In this document: piece after piece, positions 15,636 to 22,776 of the stretch | Position numbering within the stretch: position 1 is the first letter of the stretch | Layout: every line of letters starts with the position of its first letter | Origin: an uncultured bacterium | GTDB taxonomy: Bacteria > Verrucomicrobiota > Lentisphaeria > Victivallales > Victivallaceae | Assembly (NCBI GenBank): GCA_949286445.1 | Contig: CASECL010000032.1 | Coordinates: 1-36,180, forward strand | DNA: 36,180 nt | Direction of reading: 5' to 3' | Program-made: the position numbers and the translations under genes | Notes under the pieces: model-generated | The model's database searches: none | The model's input: the letters and a program-made list of their open reading frames with translations, nothing else | What the model was told of the DNA's origin: nothing

Positions 15636-15664
15636 AGTATAGCACTTCAAGCCGGGTTTTGCAA
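15636..15664 (-). promoter_or_regulatory. Sigma70-like promoter of truA
   Basis: On the minus strand, TTGCAA (15664-15659) and TATACT (15641-15636) are separated by exactly 17 bp. The match to consensus is four of six and five of six. Transcription would begin near 15629. It sits between the HAD gene and truA, so truA need not depend on upstream genes. Confidence 0.6.
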
Positions 15665-15681
15665 TCGCTGTGTCAGGTATT

Positions 15682-15703
15682 TTCCGGAAAATTATTTCCG
15701 GAA
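15682..15703. repeat. TTCCGGAA pair forming a hairpin behind the HAD gene
   Basis: Two TTCCGGAA copies (15682-15689, 15696-15703) create CCGGAAA-ATTA-TTTCCGG (15684-15701), a 7-bp stem with a 4-nt loop. It lies about 85 bp behind the HAD stop and just upstream of the truA promoter. It resembles the elements at 4188-4204 and 16594-16607. Confidence 0.5.
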
Positions 15704-15785
15704 ATTTCGTGTTTCAGATCCATTTATACTGTATTATGCCATTATTTTTGCCGTGGCATCAGGGGGAATACAGATTTAAAATTGA

Positions 15786-16406
15786 TTAAATCTCTTCCGG
15801 TGACTCCAGCAGCCTTTCCGGCTTTGCCGCCAGAAGATCTTCCCGGGTTCCGTATCCCCAAGCCGCGGCAAATGCCGCCATGCCGGCATAGTGTCCTGCG
15901 GTAATGTCGGTCGCGGTATCTCCGATCATGACGCATTCGGCGATGTTCAGTTTATTCTGCTCCACCGCCAGGAGGAGAATATCGCCTTTCTTTACCAGTT
16001 TTTCCACGGTGTCGCAACAGTAAAGAGCCTCAAAATAATGTTCCAGTTTCATTTTTTTCAGCAGCAATCCGGTAGGCAGAGCCCGTTTGTTGGTGGCGAT
16101 AAACAGGCGGTCGCCCTGTTTTTTCAGCCGTTCCAGCGTTTCCGGAATGCCCGGATACGCAAATGTTTCAGGGAAATTGCTCTGATCGTAAATCCGGCGG
16201 AATTCAGATGCCATCTGACGGCAGATTTCTTCACTGACTCCCGGCAGTACTTCGCGCACCATTTCCGAGAGCGGCGGGCCGATGCGGAATTTGCGTTCAA
16301 ATTCATCCATCGGCAGATTCATTGAGCGCATTACTTCGATATATCCCCGTTTTATATCCGGCAATGTGTCGGCGACGGTGCCGTCAAAGTCAAAAAAGTA
16401 GTTCAT
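15786..16406 (-). CDS. HAD-family phosphatase (phosphoglycolate phosphatase-like)
   Basis: This 206-residue HAD hydrolase has all four motifs: DFDGTVADT (6-14; nucleophile Asp6, acid Asp8), ATNK (104-107), Lys139/Lys140 before GD, and GDTATDITAG (162-171). The cap between motifs I and II is helical, as in the Gph/beta-phosphoglucomutase group. Phosphoglycolate phosphatase or a related small-phosphate substrate is the usual annotation, but HAD substrates cannot be read from sequence. There is no clear ribosome site before ATG 16406. It lies between the exonuclease (249 bp) and truA (285 bp) on the minus strand. Confidence 0.85.
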   Translation of the reverse strand: MNYFFDFDGTVADTLPDIKRGYIEVMRSMNLPMDEFERKFRIGPPLSEMVREVLPGVSEEICRQMASEFRRIYDQSNFPETFAYPGIPETLERLKKQGDRLFIATNKRALPTGLLLKKMKLEHYFEALYCCDTVEKLVKKGDILLLAVEQNKLNIAECVMIGDTATDITAGHYAGMAAFAAAWGYGTREDLLAAKPERLLESPEEI

Positions 16407-16593
16407 AATTTTCTGTCATTCTGTTGAATAAGGTTATTCACATCCGGCATAATCTGCCGTCGTGGGTATTTCAGTAAAAAAAATTTCTGCCGCGGTACCT
16501 TTCTGACTGGCTCAACTTCTGTATTCCGCTGCAAATTTCAGAAACGCATCCCTCTTCCGTAAAAGGTTGAAGCCGGAAACATCAGCTGTTTTG

Positions 16594-16610
16594 CCGGAAT
16601 ATTCCGGAAT
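16594..16610. repeat. 14-bp perfect palindrome behind the exonuclease gene
   Basis: CCGGAATATTCCGG (16594-16607) is fully self-complementary and overlaps a second palindrome, ATTCCGGAAT (16601-16610). It lies about 50 bp behind the exonuclease stop. No U tract follows on the minus strand. It is the third member of the CCGGAAW...WTTCCGG group in this window. Confidence 0.5.
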
Positions 16611-16655
16611 AATAGCTCTGCTGCCAGTCTTTCATCCGGCGTCTGTCCGGAAAAA

Positions 16656-17600
16656 TCAAAAGTCAAAAGTACCCTGAATGTTTTCCGGTTCTGGCTTTTT
16701 TTCTTCTTTTTTTTCTGTGGTACGCAGGGAATAAGACCCTTTTTCCGCGACTTCCACCTCGTGACGGAGTGAGAAGAGATCCATGTCATGGATCATAGTC
16801 CGGATTTTGTCCCACTCCGGTTTTTTCCGCACCAGTTTATCCGGAGAACTCCAGCGGAGAGGAAGATCATCACGCAAACGGATAAGTTTCTGATTGCGCA
16901 GTAAAATATCGCGGTTGGCAATTATTTTATCACGGAGTTTTTCATTGGCAATCTTTCCGGGATCGGCCAGCATGGCACTGATTGACTGATGTTCTGCCAG
17001 CAGTTTTGCCGCGGTTTTGGGACCCACCCCCGGCACGCCCTCAATATTGTCAGCCGAATCCCCCAGCAGGGAAAGATAGTCAATTATCTGATCCGGGCGG
17101 ACCTGGTACTTGCTTTCCACTCCGGAAACATCCCGCAATTCCAAACCTCCGGATGTCCCCGGCACCAGCATAGACACCCGGTCATTCACCAGCTGGGCAA
17201 GATCTTTATCTGAACTTACAATTTTAACCGGCTCTCCGGTATTTGCCGCCAGTGCCCCGATCAAGTCGTCCGCCTCATATTCCGGTTCTTCCCAGATCGG
17301 CCAGCCGAAGTATCCGGCTAATTCGCGGATCAGCGGCACCTGGATCTTCAGTTCCTCCGGCATCGGGGGGCGGTTCTGCTTGTATAAAGGTGCCAGCTCC
17401 TCCCGGAATTTAACCCGGCCGCAGTCAAAAACCAGTGCGCCGGGGTTATCCGGGTATTCGTGATGCAGTTTCAGCAGCAGACGGGCAAATACAAATAAAG
17501 CATTGGTAGGCGTGCCGTTGTGGCTGGTTAAGTTTCTTACTGCGTAAAACCCCCGGAAAATCTGGGAGTACGCATCAATCAGAATAATTTCACGGCTCAT
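16656..17600 (-). CDS. Stand-alone 5'-3' exonuclease (Pol I N-domain/FEN-like)
   Basis: This 314-residue protein corresponds to the 5' nuclease domain of DNA polymerase I without the polymerase. Acidic metal ligands are in place: Asp9, Asp59, Glu109, Asp111, Asp112, Asp131, Asp133, Asp181 and Asp184. The helix-3-turn-helix GVPGVGPKTAAKLL (188-201) follows. Such enzymes remove RNA primers and flaps. A charged linker (KKEEKKPEPEN) leads to a C-terminal QGTFDF right at the stop, resembling a sliding-clamp-binding hexapeptide. The linker is encoded by A8 and A7 runs, prone to slippage. The ATG overlaps the lpxB stop as ATGA, so translation is probably coupled. Confidence 0.93.
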   Translation of the reverse strand: MSREIILIDAYSQIFRGFYAVRNLTSHNGTPTNALFVFARLLLKLHHEYPDNPGALVFDCGRVKFREELAPLYKQNRPPMPEELKIQVPLIRELAGYFGWPIWEEPEYEADDLIGALAANTGEPVKIVSSDKDLAQLVNDRVSMLVPGTSGGLELRDVSGVESKYQVRPDQIIDYLSLLGDSADNIEGVPGVGPKTAAKLLAEHQSISAMLADPGKIANEKLRDKIIANRDILLRNQKLIRLRDDLPLRWSSPDKLVRKKPEWDKIRTMIHDMDLFSLRHEVEVAEKGSYSLRTTEKKEEKKPEPENIQGTFDF

Positions 17601-18826
17601 TGCGGCAGCTCCTTTTTACTGCTGTTTTCCCCGTCTGCGGCACTGAGCTGCGGAACATCGGCTGCCGAGGCGGCTTCCCATACTTTTTCTGCCGCGTGGA
17701 AAGCGGCGTTGGAACTGCCGCATTTAAGCATATTTTTCACCTCAAGCATATCTTTTTCCACCTCTGTTCTGCGGCTGCCGCCGGGGAGAATTTCCTCAAT
17801 TGCCGGCACCAGATATTTGGGTTTGACCTTCCACTGGAGATATTCCCGGTAAACCTCTTTATCTGCGATAATATTGGTCATGGTGAAAAATCCCCGGTAA
17901 AGCCGCACCACCAGTGAAGCCAGCAATAAAGTTACCGTATTGAGTTTGTAAACCACCACCAGAGGCAATCCGGCCAGCGCACACTCCACGGTAACCGTTC
18001 CACTGGCGGCAATTCCGGTGCCTGCCTCCTGAAGCAGAGCTGCCGTTTCCCCGCAGCGGATCTCCAGCCCGGGGCATTCAGGATGCCGGCGGATAAAATC
18101 TTCATAAATATCCTGACACCTTGCCGCCACCTTTTCTCTGGGGGCAGACAATACAAAACGCAGGGCGGGGTGTTTTTCATGCAGAACACAAATAGTTTCC
18201 AGCATGGGATGCAGCAGCCGGTCAATTTCCATTTTCCGGCTTCCCGGCAGCAGCAGAAAAAGATTATCCTGCCGCGTCAGTTCCGGCCGGGTACGCGCTT
18301 CCACAATGTCCGCCAGCGGGTGGCCGACGAATTCCGCCCTGAGTCGGGTTTTGGCAAAAACTTCACACTCAAAGGGGAAAATCACCAGCATTTTGCTGCA
18401 GATTTTTGCCAGCACCGGCAGCCGCCATTTCCCCCAGACCCAGAGATGGGGGCAGACGTACCACACTACCCGGATGGAAGAAAAATACATTGCCAGGGCA
18501 AAAAGGAGATTGAAGCCGGGGTAATCAATCAGCACCACCGCATCCGGCCGTTCCCGCCGTGCGGTGCGCAGCAGCTGGAAAAAGATCTTTATAAAGGTAA
18601 AGATGTGTTTAAGTATCTCCACCACTCCGATGACGCCAAGTTCAGTTGAGTCAACGAGCAGACGGAAATCTTCCTGCGCCATTTTCGGTCCGCCCATACC
18701 GGAAACTTCCACCGGAACGGAATTAACTTTTCCCAGCCGGTGCAGTTCCCGGGTGAGCGCGGCTCCGTAAAGGTCGCCGGAGGCTTCCCCGGACAATATC
18801 CATATTTTTTTTGTATCGCTGTTCAT
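17597..18826 (-). CDS. lpxB: Lipid-A-disaccharide synthase
   Basis: LpxB joins UDP-2,3-diacylglucosamine and lipid X to make the lipid A disaccharide at the inner membrane. From ATG 18826 the protein has 409 residues, slightly over the usual 380. Family blocks are visible: WILSGEASGDLYGA (9-22), GMGGPKMA, STELGVIGVVEILKH, LIDYPGFN (99-106), CPHLWVWGKWR, FVGHPLAD (167-173), LLPGSRKMEI and AASGTVTVECAL. The extra length is a polar C-terminal end. A TTG at 18865 would extend the frame, but it is part of the -35 box. No Shine-Dalgarno precedes 18826, and the promoter predicts a leader of only a few bases. It overlaps the exonuclease gene by ATGA. Confidence 0.96.
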   Translation of the reverse strand: MNSDTKKIWILSGEASGDLYGAALTRELHRLGKVNSVPVEVSGMGGPKMAQEDFRLLVDSTELGVIGVVEILKHIFTFIKIFFQLLRTARRERPDAVVLIDYPGFNLLFALAMYFSSIRVVWYVCPHLWVWGKWRLPVLAKICSKMLVIFPFECEVFAKTRLRAEFVGHPLADIVEARTRPELTRQDNLFLLLPGSRKMEIDRLLHPMLETICVLHEKHPALRFVLSAPREKVAARCQDIYEDFIRRHPECPGLEIRCGETAALLQEAGTGIAASGTVTVECALAGLPLVVVYKLNTVTLLLASLVVRLYRGFFTMTNIIADKEVYREYLQWKVKPKYLVPAIEEILPGGSRRTEVEKDMLEVKNMLKCGSSNAAFHAAEKVWEAASAADVPQLSAADGENSSKKELPQ

Positions 18827-18836
18827 AATTGGATAA

Positions 18837-18865
18837 AATGTACACGTTTTACCGCGTAAAGTCAA
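18837..18865 (-). promoter_or_regulatory. Sigma70-like promoter of lpxB, near-leaderless
   Basis: On the minus strand, TTGACT (18865-18860) and TACATT (18842-18837) are 17 bp apart. Transcription would start near 18830, only about 4 nt before the lpxB ATG at 18826, which fits the missing Shine-Dalgarno. It is divergent from the promoter at 18909-18937. Confidence 0.55.
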
Positions 18866-18908
18866 GCCGGATATGAAAAATTAAACCGAAAAAAAACTTT
18901 GCCCGAAC

Positions 18909-18937
18909 TTGAAATTTCATCTTCATCATTATATAGT
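18909..18937 (+). promoter_or_regulatory. Sigma70-like promoter of the NfeD-flotillin operon
   Basis: TTGAAA (18909-18914) and TATAGT (18932-18937) are exactly 17 bp apart, each five of six to consensus. Transcription would begin near 18944, giving a leader of about 103 nt before the NfeD ATG at 19047. The site also rules out coding use of the frame that begins at 18909. Confidence 0.7.
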
Positions 18938-18990
18938 ATTACGTCCGGAAACAGTTTCATCTGAATATACCGCCGCCCGGCTTGCGTGTC

Positions 18991-19026
18991 AGGGGTGCCG
19001 CAACTGGAGCCGCGGAAAACAACCCC
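18991..19026 (+). repeat. Stem-loop in the NfeD 5' leader
   Basis: GGGGT (18992-18996) pairs with ACCCC (19022-19026), enclosing CCGC (18998-19001) paired with GCGG (19012-19015). The structure ends about 20 bases before the start codon and 12 before the ribosome site. It could modulate translation. It does not match a riboswitch consensus I know. Confidence 0.35.
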
Positions 19027-19046
19027 GGTGGAAAGGCAGGACAGTA

Positions 19047-19601
19047 ATGAACATTCAAAACGCGTATTTTTTTCTGGCTGTTGCAGGATCGGTAATTTTT
19101 CTGGTTCAGTTTGTCATTACGCTGACCGGGATGGGGGGCGAAAGTGACCTTGGAGAAGTGGTGGATGGCTCCAGTACGGAAGTTGAGGTTTCAGATGCCG
19201 CGGACGCCAGCGGATTTAATTTCCTGTCTATAAAGACGATAACTTCTTTTGTAACCTTTTTCGGCTGGGGCGGTGTCTTCTGGGGTGATCGCGGATTGGC
19301 GGGGTTGTTTATCGCCATAGGTTGCGGTCTGGCGATGATGTTTATAACCGCTTTCATCCTTTCCATGCTGCTCAAGCTCCAGCAGTCCGGAAATATTACC
19401 GGGAAAGATTTTATCGGACAGCATGGCGTGGTGTATGTCAGTGTCCCCGCCGGGCGTACCGGACAGGGAAGGATCACCGTGGAATTTCCCGGCTGTACCC
19501 GTGAAGTTCAGGCACTTGCCGATGAGGAACTGCGTCAGGGTGAACCGGTTGAAGTGGTTGAAGCCCTCGGTCCGGAACTTTTTCTGGTGAAGAAAGCTTG
19601 A
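19047..19601 (+). CDS. NfeD-like membrane protein
   Basis: I start at ATG 19047 (184 residues), with AGGA six bases upstream; the upstream frame covers the promoter. Residues about 6-27 are a transmembrane helix, followed by an acidic loop and two more hydrophobic segments (about 62-85 and 88-115). The C-terminal 65 residues form the OB-fold NfeD domain: GKDFIGQHGVVYVSVPAG, GRITVEFPG, and EPVEVVEALGPELFLVKK. NfeD proteins accompany flotillins in membrane microdomains. The size and the flotillin gene downstream match the yuaF-yuaG(floT) pair of Bacillus. It is expressed from the strong promoter at 18909-18937. Confidence 0.87.
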   Translation: MNIQNAYFFLAVAGSVIFLVQFVITLTGMGGESDLGEVVDGSSTEVEVSDAADASGFNFLSIKTITSFVTFFGWGGVFWGDRGLAGLFIAIGCGLAMMFITAFILSMLLKLQQSGNITGKDFIGQHGVVYVSVPAGRTGQGRITVEFPGCTREVQALADEELRQGEPVEVVEALGPELFLVKKA

Positions 19602-19844
19602 TCGCAAATTCCAGCGGCATGATTTACCGCGGGTGCTTTTTTCCTGCCGGGGGAAGGCGGGGAGGTGGAAACGGAAATAAAATTATTTACATAGTTTTGC
19701 CGTGGGCAGGATGGTTTTCAGAAAGAGATTTTTTCTGGAACTGATTTGTTGTTTTGAAAAAATCCGGATACCGGCGCAGTGTGCGTCGGAATAGATAAAG
19801 ATAAGTCCGGTTGAACGATAAAGTAAAAGTAAGGAGAGGTGGCC

Positions 19845-21305
19845 ATGTATATTTTCTGGTTCGCTGTAATCGCCGCTCTGGTGGTGCTGTTGCTTTTTAT
19901 GTCCTGGGTATCATGGTATCGCAAATGTCCCTCCGACCGGATTATGATCATTTACGGAAAAACCGGCGGCGCGAACCAGCCGGCAAAGTGTATTCACGGC
20001 GGAGCTAAATTTGTCTGGCCGATTTTTCAGGATTACGGTTACATTTCATTGCGCCCGCTGCAGATTGTGGTGAATTTGGATAACGCACTCTGCAAACAGA
20101 ATATCCGTATCAATGTACCCAGTGTATTTACCGTCGGCGTCAGCACCCGTCCGGAAATCATGGGAAATGCGGCAGAAAGGCTTTTCGGTCAGCTGCCGGA
20201 GGCCATTGCCGAACTGGCACGGGATATTATTTTCGGTCAGCTGCGTCTGATTATTGCCTCCATGACGATTGAAGAGATCAACGCCGACCGGGAAACCTTT
20301 CTCCGGGCGGTTGAGGCCAACGTTTCAACAGAATTGAAAAAAATCGGTCTGGAACTGCTTAACGTAAATATTACCGACATTACCGATGCTTCCGGCTACA
20401 TTACCGCCATCGGACAGCGGGCTGCGGCCGAGGCGATCAACCGGGCCAAGATTGATGTGGCTGAAGAGGCGAAAAAAGGAAGTGTCGGTCAGGCTGAGGC
20501 CAAAAAATTGCAGGATATCGCGGTATCTGAAGCGGAAGCCGAAGCCGCCGCCGGTGTGGCCCGGGCGGAACGGGATCGCCGTATCGCGGTAAAAGAGGCG
20601 GATTCAGCGGCAACCCAGGGTGAAAACGTGGCGGCAATTGAGATAGCCAAATCCAACGCCACCCGGAGCGAACAGGAGGCGGAAGCCCACCGCCGCGCCG
20701 AGGCAGCCCGCCAGATCGCAGAAGCGGAAATTGAACGTGCCCGTTACGAAGCCGAGGCCAAAGCACAGGTGGCCAAGGCGTCAATGGAAATGGAAAAACA
20801 GCGCGCTGATGTTATCGTGGCAGCAGAAATCGCCCGCCAGAAAATAGAGATTGCCGCCAAAGCCGAGGCGGAAAAACGCCGCCTGGAGGCGGAGGGTGAA
20901 GCGGCCGCTATTTTTGCCAAACTCAATGCCGAGGCAAAAGGTAATTTTGAAATTCTCAAGGCAAAAGGCGAAGGTTACCGTTCCATCGTTGAATCCTGCG
21001 GCAATAATGCCAATGATGCCGGCAAATTGCTTTTGATTGAAAAACTTGAAGAAATCGTAAAATTGCAGACCGAAGCAATCCGGAATATCAAGATTGACAA
21101 GGTCACGGTATGGGATGGCGGCAAGGGAGCAAATGGACAGAGTTCCACGGCAAATTTTCTTAGCGGAATGGTCCAGAGCCTGCCGCCGCTTCATGAAGTA
21201 ACTAAAATGGCGGGAGTGGAACTGCCGGATTATCTCGGCAGTGTGAGTGCGGAGCAAGACGGTAGAAAAGCCGCTGCCGACGCCGCTGCCCCAACGAAAG
21301 GATAG
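19845..21305 (+). CDS. Flotillin-like SPFH/Band 7 protein
   Basis: This 486-residue protein (from ATG 19845; GTG at 19839 is an alternative) has one N-terminal transmembrane helix (about 4-22), an SPFH domain (about 25-200, with VPSVFTVGVSTRPEIM and IGLELLNVNITDITD), and a long Glu/Ala-rich coiled coil (about 205-375) with EAEAEAAAGVARAERDRR-type repeats. A C-terminal oligomerisation part follows. Flotillins scaffold membrane microdomains. AAGGAG lies 8-12 bases before the ATG. It follows NfeD by 243 bp and precedes the ACT gene by only 3 bp. FloT of Bacillus is the best-known relative by length and neighbour. Confidence 0.95.
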   Translation: MYIFWFAVIAALVVLLLFMSWVSWYRKCPSDRIMIIYGKTGGANQPAKCIHGGAKFVWPIFQDYGYISLRPLQIVVNLDNALCKQNIRINVPSVFTVGVSTRPEIMGNAAERLFGQLPEAIAELARDIIFGQLRLIIASMTIEEINADRETFLRAVEANVSTELKKIGLELLNVNITDITDASGYITAIGQRAAAEAINRAKIDVAEEAKKGSVGQAEAKKLQDIAVSEAEAEAAAGVARAERDRRIAVKEADSAATQGENVAAIEIAKSNATRSEQEAEAHRRAEAARQIAEAEIERARYEAEAKAQVAKASMEMEKQRADVIVAAEIARQKIEIAAKAEAEKRRLEAEGEAAAIFAKLNAEAKGNFEILKAKGEGYRSIVESCGNNANDAGKLLLIEKLEEIVKLQTEAIRNIKIDKVTVWDGGKGANGQSSTANFLSGMVQSLPPLHEVTKMAGVELPDYLGSVSAEQDGRKAAADAAAPTKG

Positions 21306-21308
21306 TTT

Positions 21309-21737
21309 ATGATTATAAAGCAGTTATCTCTTTTTGTGGAAAATCGTCCCGGCAGTCTTAATGAGGTCTGCCGGGTATTGAAGGACAATAATATAAATAT
21401 CAACACCCTTTCTCTGGCAGACACCAAAGAATTCGGCATCCTCCGTCTGCTCATCGGCGAACATGAGAAAGCCAGAAAAGTCCTGGAAGAAAAAGGGTTT
21501 GTAGTTAAAGAAACTGATGTTCTGGCTCTGCCGGTATCCGATTGCCCCGGCGGGCTGGCGGAATTGCTGGAAGCCTTTGACCGGCGCAATATCAGTGTGG
21601 AATATATGTACGCTTTTCCCTCCGGCAAAGGCGGCAAGGCGGTGATGGTTTTCCGTTTTGAAGATACCGGCAAGGCAGTGGAGGCCTTGGAGCTTGAGGG
21701 GTTGAAGCCCTTTGATGATGTGGAACTTTTTAAGTAA
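21309..21737 (+). CDS. Tandem ACT-domain protein
   Basis: This 142-residue protein consists of two ACT domains: residues 1-68 (IKQLSLFVENRPGSLNEV, ININTLSLADT) and 70-140 (ALPVSDCPGGLAELLEAF, ISVEYMYAFPSG). ACT domains bind amino acids and control metabolic enzymes. With no catalytic domain it is probably a small regulatory protein. It begins 3 bp after the flotillin stop, with AAGGA overlapping that stop, so the two are translated together. The link with flotillin is not explained by known biology. argF follows after 98 bp, so sensing of an amino acid is possible. Confidence 0.9.
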   Translation: MIIKQLSLFVENRPGSLNEVCRVLKDNNININTLSLADTKEFGILRLLIGEHEKARKVLEEKGFVVKETDVLALPVSDCPGGLAELLEAFDRRNISVEYMYAFPSGKGGKAVMVFRFEDTGKAVEALELEGLKPFDDVELFK

Positions 21738-21804
21738 TCTCCTTTAATTTTGGAAGAGAATAAATAAAAACCGCATGGATACGGCGGGAATAAAAAACAG
21801 GAAA

Positions 21805-21824
21805 CCGGACAATTGCTCCGGGAG
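21805..21824 (+). promoter_or_regulatory. Hairpin overlapping the argF ribosome site
   Basis: CCGGA (21805-21809) pairs with TCCGG (21817-21821) across a 7-nt loop; the 3' arm overlaps the GGGAG (21820-21824) that lies 11 bases before the argF ATG. It could lower translation initiation. The stem is only 5 bp, so this is tentative. Confidence 0.25.
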
Positions 21825-21835
21825 AATTTTATTTT

Positions 21836-22729
21836 ATGGAAAAAAATCTTTTTAATTTCAAAAATTTCACCGCGGCGGATTTTGACGCGGTGTTCAAACT
21901 GGCATTCAAACTTAAAAAAGAACGCGGCAAAGTTGATTTTAAACCCCTGGCGGGCAAGAGTATCGGCATGATTTTTGCCAAATCCTCCACCCGGACGAGA
22001 GTTTCTTTTGAAGTAGGGATTTCTGAACTCGGCGGCAATGCGCTTTATCTGGATCAGAGCAAGATGCAGGTGGGGCGGGGCGAGACAGTTACCGATACTG
22101 CCAAAGTATTGAGCCGTTACCTTCACGGCATTGTGATAAGAACCTTTCTCCAGTCGGATGTGGAGGAGCTTGGCACTGCCGGCAGCATACCGGTTATCAA
22201 TGCCCTGACCGATGATTACCACCCCTGCCAGATACTGGCGGACCTGATGACTGTTATTGAATATTCCGGCAAAATCGAAGGAACCAAGATGGTATTTTTC
22301 GGGGATGGACGGTGCAATATTGCCAATTCTCTGATTGAAAGCGCGCGTATTCTGGGCTATCAGCTGGTAATTGCCGCTCCGGAGGCTTACGCTCCCGATC
22401 CGGCGGTAACGCTGAATTCACCCTGGATTATACATGAAACAGATCCCTTGAAGGCGGCAAAAGATGCAGATTATCTTTATACCGATGTATTTGTCAGCAT
22501 GGGATTTGAAGAAGAGTCCGCAGAACGCATGAAATTGCTCCGTCCTTATCAGGTCAATATGAAAGTCGCCTCTCAGGCCAAGAAAACGGTTAAGTTCCTG
22601 CACTGCCTGCCGGCGCACCGGGACGAGGAAGTATCCGGAGAGATACTGGATTCGGATATGTCGATTGTGTTTGATGAAGCGGAAAACCGTCTCCATGTTC
22701 AAAAGGCGGTTATGGCCATGTTGATGTAA
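21836..22729 (+). CDS. argF: Ornithine carbamoyltransferase
   Basis: OTC makes citrulline from ornithine and carbamoyl phosphate in arginine synthesis. The 297-residue protein is near the family length of 300-330. Visible are STRTR (51-55, carbamoyl phosphate), DDYHPCQILAD (126-136), the ornithine-loop SMG (221-223), and HCLPAHR (256-262). These favour ornithine rather than acetylornithine or aspartate as acceptor. The start is ATG 21836, with GGGAG 11 bases away, partly in a small hairpin. No other arg gene is in the window. arnB follows after 47 bp. Confidence 0.96.
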   Translation: MEKNLFNFKNFTAADFDAVFKLAFKLKKERGKVDFKPLAGKSIGMIFAKSSTRTRVSFEVGISELGGNALYLDQSKMQVGRGETVTDTAKVLSRYLHGIVIRTFLQSDVEELGTAGSIPVINALTDDYHPCQILADLMTVIEYSGKIEGTKMVFFGDGRCNIANSLIESARILGYQLVIAAPEAYAPDPAVTLNSPWIIHETDPLKAAKDADYLYTDVFVSMGFEEESAERMKLLRPYQVNMKVASQAKKTVKFLHCLPAHRDEEVSGEILDSDMSIVFDEAENRLHVQKAVMAMLM

Positions 22730-22735
22730 GTTTTT

Positions 22736-22764
22736 TTGAAAGATTATTTATCAGATTTTATTAA
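22736..22764 (+). promoter_or_regulatory. Possible promoter of arnB
   Basis: TTGAAA (22736-22741) and TATTAA (22759-22764) are 17 bp apart. If used, transcription would start about 5 nt before the arnB ATG at 22777, and the AAGGG at 22763-22767 would fall outside the message. That conflict makes co-transcription with argF an equally good reading. Confidence 0.3.
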
Positions 22765-22776
22765 GGGCACTGTATA

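Noticed and set aside
18827..18865. TTG start of lpxB at 18865
   Set aside because: The TTG is part of the -35 TTGACT box; LpxB homology begins at MNSDTKK.
18985..19030. TPP riboswitch in the NfeD leader
   Set aside because: GGGGTGCC resembles the start of a THI box, but CTGAGA and the ACCTGA part are missing and the gene is unrelated to thiamine.
18909..19046. N-terminal extension of the NfeD gene from ATG 18909
   Set aside because: The codons overlap the TTGAAA/TATAGT promoter, lack a ribosome site and add a non-family Cys/Arg-rich stretch.
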